Origin: Chloroflexota bacterium
GTDB taxonomy: Bacteria > Chloroflexota > Anaerolineae > Aggregatilineales > Phototrophicaceae
Direction of reading: 5' to 3'
Length of the DNA: 44,562 nt
Assembly: GCA_003696565.1 (NCBI GenBank)
Contig: RFHA01000332.1
Span: 1-44,562, forward strand
This document shows, one piece after another, positions 15,609-24,935 of this stretch (its first letter is position 1; each line of letters begins with the position of its first letter). The position numbers and the translations under genes were made by a program. The notes below the pieces were generated by a model. That model had not been told where the DNA came from. It did no database searches and saw only the letters and a list, made by a program, of their open reading frames with translations.

Positions 15609-18245
15609 TTAGCACAAACTCGCTAAACGCTCTGTAATTTGAAGCGCACTTGCTTCTAATTCTGTCAGGCGATCTCGTTCTCGTTGTACCACTGCTGCGG
15701 GTGCTTTATTGACAAACCGTTCATTAGCCAATTGAGCTTTAACACGCTGGATTTGCTGTTGAATATCTTCCTGTTCTTTGCTGAGCCGGGCACATTCTGC
15801 CCGAATATCAATCATGCCTTCTAATGGTAAGTAAAGAGTTACATCACTTGCGACGACTGATGCAGCTTTATCAGGTGCGTCTCCGTGGATAAGCTGAACT
15901 TCATGGATATTACATAACCGTGCAAAGACATAACTATAACGTTTGAGATTCGCTTCATGACTACCAGGACTGATGAGGGCACTTATGCGTTTACCTGGAT
16001 CAACATTATACTGATTCCTGACATCACGCACACCACGCACTAATTCAATGAACACATTCATTTGTGCTTCAACAGCCTCATCGATGTATTGTTCATTTGC
16101 TTCTACCCATTTTGCCAGAATTAAGGCATCCCCTTCGTGCGGCAAGTAACTCCAAATTTCTTCTGTGGCAAAGGGCATAAATGGATGTAATAGACGCAGG
16201 GTTGTATCTAAGCAATGGACTAAAACACGTCTGGCGATGACCTTATCCGCTTCTGTTCCGTTATACAGTGGATGTTTGCTAATTTCCAAATACCAGGGAG
16301 CAAACTCATCCCACAAGAAACTACGAATATTACGCCCGGCTTCACCATATTGATAGGCATCAAATAAATATTGCACATTTTTAATGAGCTTGTTCAAGCG
16401 TGATAAAATCCAGCGTGATGGCAAGTCAAGCTCTTCTGGTTTTGGTACACCAAGCTCAAAATCGCCATCAACTAGGTTATTAACTGTGAAACTAGTCGCT
16501 TGCCAAATTTTGTTTACGAAGTTTCGGCTGTTTTCTACCCATTGCTCATCCAAGTTAACATCATTACCAGGTGTACCACTGGTGATTAGGGCAAAACGAA
16601 GTGGGTCTGCACCATATTTATTAACAATGACAAGCGGATCAATCACGTTACCGACTGTTTTACTGAATTTGCGTCCTTGTTTGTCTCTAACTAATCCATG
16701 TAAATAGACGGTATGAAATGGGGGCTTATCGGTAAACCACATGCCCATCATAATCATGCGTGCTACCCAAAAGAACAGGATATCGTGCCCGGTTTCCATC
16801 ACATGAGTGGGATAGAAGCGTTTAAAGTCAGATGTTTCTTGGGGCCAACCTAATGTGCTAAAGGGCCAAAGTCCGCTACTAAACCAGGTATCTAACACAT
16901 CTTCTTCTTCAACCCAACCTTCGCCTTCTGGTGCAGTGCGCCCAACATAAATTTCACCATAAGGATCGCCGTCTTTTTCTCGATACCAAGCGGGAATACG
17001 ATGCCCCCACCAGAGTTGACGGCTCACACACCAGTCTTGAATATTTTCTAGCCAGTGATAATACACTTTTTCAAAACGTTCTGGTACGATCTTAATATGC
17101 CCATCACGCACCACTTTTAAAGCTTTAGCGGCGATATCTTCCATTTTGACAAACCACTGATCGCTCAGTAGTGGTTCAATGATTTCACCACCCCGTTGTG
17201 AGCGAGGGACAATCATCGTGTGTGGTTCAACTTTAATTGTTAACCCAGCTGCCTCCATATCTGCCCACAAGGCTTTACGGGCTTCAAAACGATCCATTCC
17301 GGCATATTTCCCACCATTTTCATTGATTGTTGCGTTTCGATTCATCACATTGATGATATCTAAGCCGTGTTTTTGCCCAATTTCATAGTCATTGAAATCG
17401 TGCCCGGGTGTGATTTTTAATGCCCCTGTACCAAATTCACGGTCAACGTATTCATCGGCGATAATTGGAATTTCACGATTAAGGATTGGGACATAGGCTT
17501 TTTTGCCGATGAATTTTTGATAGCGTTCGTCCTCTGGGTGTACACACACTGCGGTGTCACCTAGAATGGTTTCTGGACGGGTAGTTGCCACTGGGATATA
17601 TTCCCCACCTTCTACTGGATACTTGAAATAATATAGATGTCCTTGTTCTTCACTGCGCTCCACTTCTAGGTCACTCACAGCGGTTTGTAACCCCGGTGAC
17701 CAATTTACCAATCGTGGACCACGATAGATTAACCCTTGTTCCCACAGGCGAATAAATACCTCTTGTACGGCTTCTGATAAGCCCTCATCTAGCGTAAAGC
17801 GTTCACGATCCCAATCACAACTAGCACCAAGCCGGCGGAGTTGACGGATAATCGTACCGCCTTTTTCTTCTTTCCATTGCCATGTGCGGCGTAGAAATTC
17901 TTCTCGCCCGATATCTAACCGATGTAGTCCCTCTTTGGCTAACTGTCTTTCCACCTGAAGTTGAGTTGCAATCCCTGCATGATCTGTACCAGGTACCCAC
18001 AACGCAGCTTTCCCACGCATTCGCTCATAGCGGATCATTAAATCTTCTAGCGCAGTGAACAGCGCATGACCGATGTGTAATTCACCTGTTACATTAGGTG
18101 GCGGCATACTGATGACAAATGGTTCAGCATCAGGTGGCTGTGCCTCTGGCTTAAACCAGCCATTTTGTTCCCACCATTCATAAATTTCTGGTTCACGTTT
18201 GATAAAGTCAAAATTTTTTGGCATTTCTTTCTTATTGAATTGCAT
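15609..18245 (-). CDS. valS: Valyl-tRNA synthetase
   Basis: Charges tRNA-Val with valine. The class I signatures are present: HIGH at 57-60 (after PPPNVTGEL) and KFSKT (about 523-527) in place of KMSKS. The editing domain lies between them, the anticodon-binding domain follows (about 600-750), and the C-terminus ends in the charged ValS coiled coil (about 810-878). Length 878 aa is typical. The ATG has AGAGG upstream inside the end of the methyltransferase gene, two bases after whose stop it starts. The whole unit is preceded by a T-box leader with a valine GUC specifier. Confidence 0.98.
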   Translation of the reverse strand: MQFNKKEMPKNFDFIKREPEIYEWWEQNGWFKPEAQPPDAEPFVISMPPPNVTGELHIGHALFTALEDLMIRYERMRGKAALWVPGTDHAGIATQLQVERQLAKEGLHRLDIGREEFLRRTWQWKEEKGGTIIRQLRRLGASCDWDRERFTLDEGLSEAVQEVFIRLWEQGLIYRGPRLVNWSPGLQTAVSDLEVERSEEQGHLYYFKYPVEGGEYIPVATTRPETILGDTAVCVHPEDERYQKFIGKKAYVPILNREIPIIADEYVDREFGTGALKITPGHDFNDYEIGQKHGLDIINVMNRNATINENGGKYAGMDRFEARKALWADMEAAGLTIKVEPHTMIVPRSQRGGEIIEPLLSDQWFVKMEDIAAKALKVVRDGHIKIVPERFEKVYYHWLENIQDWCVSRQLWWGHRIPAWYREKDGDPYGEIYVGRTAPEGEGWVEEEDVLDTWFSSGLWPFSTLGWPQETSDFKRFYPTHVMETGHDILFFWVARMIMMGMWFTDKPPFHTVYLHGLVRDKQGRKFSKTVGNVIDPLVIVNKYGADPLRFALITSGTPGNDVNLDEQWVENSRNFVNKIWQATSFTVNNLVDGDFELGVPKPEELDLPSRWILSRLNKLIKNVQYLFDAYQYGEAGRNIRSFLWDEFAPWYLEISKHPLYNGTEADKVIARRVLVHCLDTTLRLLHPFMPFATEEIWSYLPHEGDALILAKWVEANEQYIDEAVEAQMNVFIELVRGVRDVRNQYNVDPGKRISALISPGSHEANLKRYSYVFARLCNIHEVQLIHGDAPDKAASVVASDVTLYLPLEGMIDIRAECARLSKEQEDIQQQIQRVKAQLANERFVNKAPAAVVQRERDRLTELEASALQITERLASLC

Positions 18246-18247
18246 AG

Positions 18248-19021
18248 TTACCTCTCTGCACTGATTGGCTTACGCGCCACTAATATACGTTCTGTTCGAT
18301 CAGCTTTGTCTTCTGGTTCTTCAAAACCAGCTTCTAATAAAACAACTTTTACTTCATCTGTTGATAATGGGCGATAAACAACTTTACGTTTCATCGCCCG
18401 ATAATCCTTTCCTTTGCCTTTGATGATATAAAGATTTTGAGTGGCAATAACAGGTGGTCCATCTTCCCATTCCCATACATCAAATGTGATGAACTCGTTA
18501 TCGTCAGGGTCTACTGTAATAGACCCGGGGATGAAACGCGGACGTTCCTCCATGAATGGCGCAAAGTCACGCATTCCAATAACAAGTATTCCACCAGGGC
18601 GTAGTAGTTCATAAAAAATACGAATAGTCATTTCAATTTCTTCATCCAGCAAAAGGTGGGGGAGTGCGTTGCCTTTGCTGATTACCGCATCAAAAGGTGG
18701 TTCAACGACATCAAGTAGACTCAAAAAATCAGAACGAACAAATTCGATCTTTTCTGAGACATTGTATTGTGCTGCGATTTCTTGCGCTTTGCGTAACATA
18801 CCTGGGCTAGGGTCTGCTGCGACAACATCGAACCCCAATGTCGCTAGCGATACTGACTGTGTTCCTGCGCCACAGGATGCATCTAACACACGTACGACAC
18901 CTTTATTGCGGAAAATGGCACGCAAGCCAAGACCTTCTCGTTCAAGTTGTGTTTGCCAATCACGGAAAAAGTACGGATAGTGTTCGGCTATCGCATCATA
19001 AAATTCAGTTGTATCGTTCAT
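18248..19021 (-). CDS. Class I SAM-dependent methyltransferase
   Basis: 257 aa with a Rossmann-type methyltransferase fold. Motif I is VLDASCGAGTQS (about 45-56), motif II has the acidic ribose-binding Asp in VVAADPSPGM, and the later DFLSLL and PFDAVISKGNALPHL segments fit motifs III-IV. The LLRPGGILVIGMRD strand is typical of motif V-VI. It resembles glycine/sarcosine N-methyltransferase-like proteins, but the substrate cannot be read from sequence. It lies between the valine T-box and valS with almost no spacer to valS, so it should be induced on valine starvation together with the synthetase. Confidence 0.87.
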   Translation of the reverse strand: MNDTTEFYDAIAEHYPYFFRDWQTQLEREGLGLRAIFRNKGVVRVLDASCGAGTQSVSLATLGFDVVAADPSPGMLRKAQEIAAQYNVSEKIEFVRSDFLSLLDVVEPPFDAVISKGNALPHLLLDEEIEMTIRIFYELLRPGGILVIGMRDFAPFMEERPRFIPGSITVDPDDNEFITFDVWEWEDGPPVIATQNLYIIKGKGKDYRAMKRKVVYRPLSTDEVKVVLLEAGFEEPEDKADRTERILVARKPISAER

Positions 19022-19095
19022 TTCTAGTCTCCAAAAACATGATTAGTAGTCAAATTATCCACTTAATTGAAAGACTAGCAGCATATTGTAAAAAC

Positions 19096-19412
19096 AAAAA
19101 ACCCCTCGCCTTAAGAATTTATCTCAAGGACGAGAGGGTCTTTCTCGCGGTACCACCTTGATTCGGTATGGTATATCACACATACCGCACTCATTTTCGC
19201 TATTACGGGCGTTCCCGTCTTGTGCTAATTAGTGAATAGTCTGTTGTTGGTATTTAAAGACGGCTAAAAGTTGATAACTGACAGCTACACTGTTCACACA
19301 AGCGACTCACGGGCGACCTTCCACCGACTGTTGTGTGCGGGTTTTCAGCCTATGACCTGCACTCTCTGATTAACAAGGGAGTTGGTGTACTCCTCCCGGT
19401 CAACGTCTTTCT
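19096..19412 (-). ncRNA. T-box riboswitch leader, valine specifier
   Basis: Read on the minus strand, the leader contains the T-box core GGTGGTACCGCG (19146-19157), followed by the terminator hairpin (19102-19139) and a T-run (19096-19101). In the Stem I part, the triplet GUC (19315-19317) is followed by a purine as expected for a specifier, and GUC is a valine codon. The TGGT in the T-box bulge matches a tRNA acceptor end with A at the discriminator, as in tRNA-Val. Uncharged tRNA-Val should stabilise the antiterminator and allow transcription of the methyltransferase and valS. The 5' end is set by the promoter below; Stem I boundaries are approximate. Confidence 0.93.
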
Positions 19413-19419
19413 TTGGTAG

Positions 19420-19449
19420 AGTATAGCATGCTGTGAAAATTAACGTCAA
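19420..19449 (-). promoter_or_regulatory. Promoter of the T-box/methyltransferase/valS unit
   Basis: Minus-strand TTGACG (19444-19449) and TATACT (19420-19425) are 18 bases apart. The -35 overlaps the final codons of udk. Transcription would begin near 19412, at the start of the T-box leader. Confidence 0.7.
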
Positions 19450-20084
19450 TCCTGATTTCGTGCTAACATACTGCGAATGCGTGCTGCGATCATATCGATA
19501 GCAACCATGTTAAACCCACCTTCAGGAATAATTACATCAGCGTATCGTTTGCTCGGTTCAACAAATTTGAGATGCATGGGGCGTACTGTTGTTAAATATT
19601 GGTCTATAACAGACTCTGCTGTTCGTCCACGTTCTGCCATATCGCGTTTAAGCCGGCGGATAAATCTTAGATCAGCATCTGTATCCACGAAAATTTTAAC
19701 ATCAAATAATTCACGCAGTCTGCGCTCTGCGAAAATTAAAATCCCTTCCACCAAAATAATAGGCTGGGCAGTGACTTTAATAACACGGTCTGTCCGGCGA
19801 TCTTGTGTGAAATCATAAACTGGAACCTCAACGGGTTGCCATTTTTGAAGCAGCTTGATATGTTCAATCAGCAAATTTGTATCTAGTGCGTCAGGGTGGT
19901 CAAAGTTAACTTGTCTGCGTTGCTCATCTGTAAGGTGAGAGAAATCCTTATAATAAGCATCATGAGGTAAGTAGGCAATGTGCTGCTCACCAACGCGCTC
20001 TAATAGGGCGTTTGAAATAGTTGTTTTGCCTGACCCTGTGCCGCCAGCGACTGCAATCGTAACTGGACGATGCTCTTCTGTCAC
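19446..20084 (-). CDS. udk: Uridine kinase
   Basis: Phosphorylates uridine and cytidine for pyrimidine salvage. The P-loop GGTGSGKTT lies at the N-terminus (about 14-22 of a 212-aa product), followed by the DAYYKD substrate-binding segment and the NFDHPDALD motif typical of uridine kinases. The RRLKRDMAERGR lid region is also conserved. I place the start at the GTG at 20084, because GGGGAG lies eight bases upstream and the resulting length equals the usual Udk size. An ATG 18 bases earlier and longer forms would run into the terminator and the tRNA gene. It lies downstream of tRNA-Thr, with that tRNA's terminator in between. Confidence 0.93.
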   Translation of the reverse strand: MTEEHRPVTIAVAGGTGSGKTTISNALLERVGEQHIAYLPHDAYYKDFSHLTDEQRRQVNFDHPDALDTNLLIEHIKLLQKWQPVEVPVYDFTQDRRTDRVIKVTAQPIILVEGILIFAERRLRELFDVKIFVDTDADLRFIRRLKRDMAERGRTAESVIDQYLTTVRPMHLKFVEPSKRYADVIIPEGGFNMVAIDMIAARIRSMLARNQD

Positions 20085-20102
20085 GTTATTTGCTCCCCAC
20101 AT

Positions 20103-20129
20103 TAAAATACCCGCAGGGGATGCGGGTAT
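20103..20129 (-). terminator. Terminator downstream of tRNA-Thr
   Basis: ATACCCGC (20107-20114) pairs with GCGGGTAT (20122-20129) with a 7-base loop; on the minus strand a TTTTAA tract follows. It lies 10 bases beyond the tRNA and 18 bases before the udk start codon. Confidence 0.75.
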
Positions 20130-20138
20130 TGATGATAA

Positions 20139-20209
20139 GCCACTGATGGGATTTGAACCCATAACCTCACGCTTACGAAGCGTATGCTCTGCCGTTGAGC
20201 TACAGTGGC
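20139..20209 (-). tRNA. tRNA-Thr, anticodon CGU
   Basis: A complete cloverleaf reads from 20209 down to 20139: 7-bp acceptor stem (GCCACTG / CAGTGGC), D-arm with GGCAG, a 5-bp anticodon stem around the loop TTCGTAA, and a T-arm ATGGG-TTCAAAT-CCCAT. The anticodon CGU reads the threonine codon ACG. No CCA is encoded; the RNA would need CCA addition. Confidence 0.95.
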
Positions 20210-20224
20210 GAATAATATGGCGGC

Positions 20225-20253
20225 ATTATAACATTCCGTTTTTTTGATGACAA
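20225..20253 (-). promoter_or_regulatory. Promoter of tRNA-Thr
   Basis: Minus-strand TTGTCA (20248-20253) and a perfect TATAAT (20225-20230) with 17-base spacing, about 15 bases before the tRNA 5' end. Confidence 0.8.
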
Positions 20254-20266
20254 GGGGTAGTTAAAT

Positions 20267-20291
20267 CAGGGTGTACGTGCTGCACACCCTG
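20267..20291 (-). terminator. Hairpin downstream of purH
   Basis: CAGGGTGT (20267-20274) pairs with ACACCCTG (20284-20291). The minus-strand tail ATTTAAC is only weakly T-rich, so this is a probable but imperfect terminator 15 bases beyond the purH stop. Confidence 0.5.
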
Positions 20292-20305
20292 TAATCTATT
20301 TGTTT

Positions 20306-21850
20306 TTAGTGTCGGAAGTGACGTGTACCAGTGACTACCATCGCGATCCCAGCCTTGTTTGCCGCTTCAATTACCTCTGTATCACGAATAGAACCACCAG
20401 GTTGAATAACGGCTGTTACACCGGCGCGGATTGCTTCTTCTAGCCCATCGGCAAAGGGAAAGAAAGCATCTGAAGCCATAACGGCTCCTTTGGCTTTTTC
20501 ACCTGCTTTTTGTACAGCTAACTTAACCGCATCAACACGACTTGGTAAGCCACCACCAATACCAACAGTAGCACCAGCAACTGCTAATACGATGGCGTTT
20601 GATTTAACATGTTGCACGGCTTTCCATGCAAACTGCAATGCTTCAAGTTCTTTTTCAGATGGCGCACGTTCGGTGACTGTTTTGAACAGAGTGCCATCTG
20701 GATCGCCCATGTCTGCGCGTTGAATCAATAACCCTTTATGAACATTGCGGATTTCTAGTTCAGAGCCATCAAATGGTTGTGGGATTTCAACTAGGCGGCA
20801 ATTTTTACGCTTGGTATTGAGTAATTCAGTAGCTGCATCTGTGAATGATGGTGCAGCGATTGCTTCAACAAATAGGGACCCTAATGCTTCCACAAATGCT
20901 TCGTCAATTTGCCGATTCACCGCAATAACTCCACCAAAAGCGGAGACTGAATCCGATTCCAGTGCTGCAGGAAATGCCGCAGTGATGCTATCTGCGCTAG
21001 CAATACCAGTTGGTGTTAGGTGTTTGACGATGACAACAGTTGGATCACCAAACATGCTGACTGCTCGCCATGCCGCGTCAATATCTAAAATGTTATTATA
21101 AGACAATTGTTTTCCGCCATGAATTTTCCCGCCAAAAGGTGCATCGGAAATTTGATTGCTATAATAAGCAGCTTGTTGATGTGGGTTTTCTCCATAGCGT
21201 AACGTTTCAACTTTTTGCATTGCGATTGAAAGCTGTTCTGGCAATTCATCACTGATGTCTAATATTGGTGTTAGTGTACCACGCGCCAAATAAGCATGGA
21301 TTGCGGTATCGTAGTCGCGTGTATGGGCAAATGCCTTAACTGCTAAAGCACGTTTTGTTGCTAGGTCAACATCACCACCGGCTTTAATTGCTGCAATTAC
21401 TTTTCCGTAATCAGCAGGATCACACACACTGGTTACATGAAAGAAATTTTTAGCGGCTGCGCGTAACAAGGTTACCCCGCCAATATCAATTTGCTCAACG
21501 GCATCTTGCACTGTGATACCAACTTGGGCAATAGTTTCTTGAAAAGGGTAGAGATTGCAAACAACGAGCTTAATCGGGGCATAACCATTAGCATTGAGAT
21601 CATCAATATCGCGTTGGGTAGCTCGTGCTAAAATCCCTGCATGGATAGCCGGATGCAATGTTTTAACACGCCCACCAAGCATTTCTGGCATACCAGTTAA
21701 TTGCTCAACAGGTGTAACAGGCAATCCTGCTTCTGCGAGGATTTTTTGTGTGCCCCCACTAGCGACTAAATCCCATCCCATATTAATTAATTCACTGGCA
21801 AATTCCACAATGCCCGTTTTGTTATAAACGCTTAATAATGCGCGCGGCAT
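20306..21850 (-). CDS. purH: Bifunctional AICAR formyltransferase / IMP cyclohydrolase
   Basis: Catalyses the last two steps of de novo IMP synthesis. The N-terminal MGS-like cyclohydrolase domain begins RALLSVYNKTGIVEFA and contains ASGGTQ and GGRVKTLHP. The C-terminal transformylase domain has the YGENPHQ and KHLTPTGIA segments (the family has K-H near the active site) and ends in the typical TGTRHFRH. 514 aa is the standard length. It stands alone, 96 bases from rarA on one side and beyond a tRNA on the other. ATG start. Confidence 0.98.
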   Translation of the reverse strand: MPRALLSVYNKTGIVEFASELINMGWDLVASGGTQKILAEAGLPVTPVEQLTGMPEMLGGRVKTLHPAIHAGILARATQRDIDDLNANGYAPIKLVVCNLYPFQETIAQVGITVQDAVEQIDIGGVTLLRAAAKNFFHVTSVCDPADYGKVIAAIKAGGDVDLATKRALAVKAFAHTRDYDTAIHAYLARGTLTPILDISDELPEQLSIAMQKVETLRYGENPHQQAAYYSNQISDAPFGGKIHGGKQLSYNNILDIDAAWRAVSMFGDPTVVIVKHLTPTGIASADSITAAFPAALESDSVSAFGGVIAVNRQIDEAFVEALGSLFVEAIAAPSFTDAATELLNTKRKNCRLVEIPQPFDGSELEIRNVHKGLLIQRADMGDPDGTLFKTVTERAPSEKELEALQFAWKAVQHVKSNAIVLAVAGATVGIGGGLPSRVDAVKLAVQKAGEKAKGAVMASDAFFPFADGLEEAIRAGVTAVIQPGGSIRDTEVIEAANKAGIAMVVTGTRHFRH

Positions 21851-21946
21851 AAGTCATTCCTTATGATGTATATGAGCCAATAAGATGCAATTATAACCTA
21901 ATTGACATGTTTGATAACCGCTGATCAACTGAATTTTTGTTAAAAA

Positions 21947-23143
21947 TTAGGATTGTTTTTTGTAGTATTGTCTGTTTTTTAATTTCTCTGGTAGGTAGCT
22001 TTCTTCACCATACATCTCATATTCTTTACCATAGCCACTATCTTTCATAAGTTGAGTTGGTGCGTTTCGCAGGTGGAGTGGAATTGAGAGATTACCATGC
22101 CGCTTTACATCGTCCATTGCGGCAAAAAATGCATCATACGATGAACGATCTTTAGGAGCAGACGCAAGATAGACCACACCGTGCGCTAAGTTGATTTGGC
22201 ATTCTGGATAGCCGATTGTTTCCACAGCACGAAATACTTCATTAGCGACAACTAAGGCAGTCGGTAGTGCCATGCCGATGTCTTCGCTAGCAAAGATGAC
22301 CATCCGCCGAGCAATAAATTTGGGGTCTTCTCCAGCAGCAACCATGCGTGCTAAGTAATAAAGTGCTGCATCCACATCGCTAGCGCGCATACTTTTGATA
22401 AATGCACTGATCGTGTTGTAATGTTCTTCGTCAGCTTTGTCATATCGCAAATGTTTGGATTGCAGTGTGTTTTTTAGATGCTCTATGTTAAGTGTTTTAT
22501 CTGGATATAAAGTTGATGTGGATTCTAATAAGTTGAGAGCCATCCGCCCATCACCATTAGCGTAATTTGCCAAAAACGCTATTGCTTGTGCTTCAATTTT
22601 GATATTAAGTTCCCTTGCACCGCGTTGGATAATCTTTGAGATATCATCTTCAGATAATGATTCCAGCGTGAAAACTTGGCAACGGGAGAGAAGCGCGGGA
22701 ATAACCTCAAAACTAGGATTTTCGGTTGTTGCGCCGATCAATGTGATGGTTCCATCTTCTACATATGGCAGCAAAATGTCCTGTTGTGCTTTATTGAAAC
22801 GATGAATCTCATCCAGAAACAGAATGATGCCTTCTGGTGTTTCTTCAGAAATCAAACGTTCCATGGGCGTTGATTTTGCTTCCATCACCACACGTTGAAC
22901 ATCTGCCTTACCGGCTGATACAGCTGATAGAATAATCAATTTCTTATTAGTGTGATTAGCAATGATACGGGCAAGTGTGGTTTTACCCACACCGGGCGGA
23001 CCCCAAAAAATCATGGAATGGACGTGTCCGGTCTGGATTGCCTGATAGAGCGGTTTGCCTGGGGCAACCAAATGGCTTTGACCGATGAATTCATTCAGTG
23101 TTTGTGGGCGGAGGCGATCCGCTAGTGGTTGTCTCTTATTCAT
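21947..23143 (-). CDS. rarA: Replication-associated recombination ATPase RarA (MgsA)
   Basis: A clamp-loader-like AAA+ ATPase acting at stalled replication forks. Walker A is GPPGVGKTT (48-56), Walker B is [15 protein letters not shown], sensor 1 is [12 protein letters not shown], and the arginine finger region is ALLSRCQVF. The C-terminal tetramerisation region ([18 protein letters not shown], then [12 protein letters not shown]) is diagnostic. 398 aa, slightly shorter than E. coli RarA. The ATG lies only eight bases from a -10 element, so its mRNA may be nearly leaderless. Confidence 0.96.
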   Translation of the reverse strand: MNKRQPLADRLRPQTLNEFIGQSHLVAPGKPLYQAIQTGHVHSMIFWGPPGVGKTTLARIIANHTNKKLIILSAVSAGKADVQRVVMEAKSTPMERLISEETPEGIILFLDEIHRFNKAQQDILLPYVEDGTITLIGATTENPSFEVIPALLSRCQVFTLESLSEDDISKIIQRGARELNIKIEAQAIAFLANYANGDGRMALNLLESTSTLYPDKTLNIEHLKNTLQSKHLRYDKADEEHYNTISAFIKSMRASDVDAALYYLARMVAAGEDPKFIARRMVIFASEDIGMALPTALVVANEVFRAVETIGYPECQINLAHGVVYLASAPKDRSSYDAFFAAMDDVKRHGNLSIPLHLRNAPTQLMKDSGYGKEYEMYGEESYLPEKLKNRQYYKKQS

Positions 23144-23151
23144 GCTAGTTT

Positions 23152-23180
23152 AGTATGGCTTAGAAAATAGATAGGGTCAA
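23152..23180 (-). promoter_or_regulatory. Candidate promoter for rarA
   Basis: Minus-strand TTGACC (23175-23180) and CATACT (23152-23157) with 17-base spacing. Eight bases separate the -10 from the rarA ATG, implying a very short or absent leader. Confidence 0.55.
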
Positions 23181-23251
23181 TGTAGAAGTCTTAGCATGCT
23201 TGTGGTACAACAGACCCATGTCTTGACTTTATTAACTAGGAGCGCATTTCT

Positions 23252-24787
23252 ATGGCAAAACCTGTAATGTTAATTATTTTGGATGGGTGGGGCATTCGCG
23301 ATATGGAGCATGGCAACGCTGTTAAGCTCGCTAATACGCCAAATTATGATCACTGGTTGAAAAATTACGAAAAATCTGTGATCGATACATTTGGGGAGCA
23401 TGTTGGCTTAACACCCGGACAAATGGGAAACTCGGAGGTGGGGCATCTCAATCTTGGAGCCGGGCGTGTGGTTTATCAAGACATCACTCGTATTGAAATG
23501 GCTATTCGTGATAAGACACTGGGTAAGCACGAATCTATTTTGAAGGCTTTTACCCGTGCGAAACAATCAAATAAAAAAGTGCATCTCATTGGATTACTTG
23601 GTCCAGGTGGGGTACACAGTCATCAATCACATTTGCACGCGCTGATGGGTATTTGCAAGGAACATGGGTTTGATCCGGTCATTCATGTTATTACAGATGG
23701 ACGCGATACGCCGACGCAAAGCGGTATTGAATTCCTTAGAGATTTAAAAACACAAATTGATATGCTTGGTGTGGGGCGGATTGCCTCTGTGAGTGGGCGA
23801 TATTATGCGATGGATCGTGATAAACGATGGGAGCGGACTGCCCGCGCATTTAATGCAATGGTTTATCGCCAAAGTGACATTACCGCATCAACGGCGGAGC
23901 AGGCAATTCAACAGAGCTATGATAAAGGTGTAACGGATGAATTTATTGAACCTACTGTAATAGGGAATGATGATAATCTGAAAATTGAAAGCGGCGATGT
24001 TGTTATTTGCTACAATTTCCGTGCGGATCGTATGCGACAATTGACGCAGGCGTTGGTATTGCAAGATTTTGAAGGGGCTTCTTGTTTTACGTTTGTGCCA
24101 GATTTGCATGTGTTGACCATGACACAATATATCGAAGGGTTGCCAGTTGATATTTTATTTCCACCATTGTATCTAAACAATACGTTGGCAGAGGTTATCA
24201 GTAAAGCTGGCAAAACACAATATCACAGCGCGGAGACCGAGAAATACCCCCATGTGACATTTTTCTTTAATGGGCGGCGCGAAGAACCTTGGGAAGGGGA
24301 GGCTCGTCAGATAATCCCTTCACCTAAAGTCGCTACATATGATCTTAAGCCAGAGATGAGTGCCTATGAACTGACAGAAGCGACGTTAAAACGAATGGAA
24401 GAATACGATGATGATTTTATCCTGATTAACTTCGCTAATCCTGATATGGTTGGGCATACTGGTGTACTAGAAGCGGCGATTAAAGCAGTAGAAGCAGTTG
24501 ATGAATGTGCTGGTCGGTTGGTGAATAAAGTGCTAGAAAAAGACGGTGTTGCTATTGTTACTGCTGATCATGGTAACTGTGAACGCATGATTAACGAGAT
24601 CACTGGTGAGCCGCATACATACCATACAGTTGGTCCGGTTAACCTATTTGTTATCGGCAATCAATATCATGGGTTAATTACACGTGGTAAATTAGCCGAT
24701 GTCGCACCGACAGTGCTTGAACTAATGGGATTACCACAACCGGAAGAAATGACGGGCATGAGTTTGCTTGAGCATACCGGTGCATGA
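23252..24787 (+). CDS. gpmI: 2,3-bisphosphoglycerate-independent phosphoglycerate mutase
   Basis: Interconverts 3- and 2-phosphoglycerate in glycolysis and gluconeogenesis, using two metal ions (often manganese). The alkaline-phosphatase-superfamily core is clear: IILDGWG at the N-terminus (metal ligand Asp11), the phosphoserine Ser61 in QMGNSEVGHLNLGAG, GPGGVHSHQSH, DGRDTPT, and the C-terminal VTADHGNCE and HT metal-binding segments. 511 aa is typical. ATG start with TAGGAG nine bases upstream. Divergent from rarA and followed by a strong terminator. Confidence 0.98.
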   Translation: MAKPVMLIILDGWGIRDMEHGNAVKLANTPNYDHWLKNYEKSVIDTFGEHVGLTPGQMGNSEVGHLNLGAGRVVYQDITRIEMAIRDKTLGKHESILKAFTRAKQSNKKVHLIGLLGPGGVHSHQSHLHALMGICKEHGFDPVIHVITDGRDTPTQSGIEFLRDLKTQIDMLGVGRIASVSGRYYAMDRDKRWERTARAFNAMVYRQSDITASTAEQAIQQSYDKGVTDEFIEPTVIGNDDNLKIESGDVVICYNFRADRMRQLTQALVLQDFEGASCFTFVPDLHVLTMTQYIEGLPVDILFPPLYLNNTLAEVISKAGKTQYHSAETEKYPHVTFFFNGRREEPWEGEARQIIPSPKVATYDLKPEMSAYELTEATLKRMEEYDDDFILINFANPDMVGHTGVLEAAIKAVEAVDECAGRLVNKVLEKDGVAIVTADHGNCERMINEITGEPHTYHTVGPVNLFVIGNQYHGLITRGKLADVAPTVLELMGLPQPEEMTGMSLLEHTGA

Positions 24788-24851
24788 TGTTGCTATTCCA
24801 TTCTAATTGTTAAGTTCACTCTTGTTAAAATCCGAATCATGATTAGAGTTT

Positions 24852-24884
24852 GCCTCTTGTTCATCAGGAATGAGAGGCTTTTTT
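24852..24884 (+). terminator. Intrinsic terminator after gpmI
   Basis: GCCTCT (24852-24857) pairs with AGAGGC (24873-24878), followed by six T (24879-24884). It separates gpmI from the YitT-type gene. Confidence 0.85.
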
Positions 24885-24935
24885 CTGTCAAGGACTGTAT
24901 GAATTTAAGGATTGTTTTTGGTTATGGAGAGTTTG

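Noticed and set aside
20085-20162. Longer Udk starting at 20162
   Set aside because: It would overlap the tRNA-Thr 3' end and its terminator; the GTG at 20084 has a ribosome site and gives the standard length.
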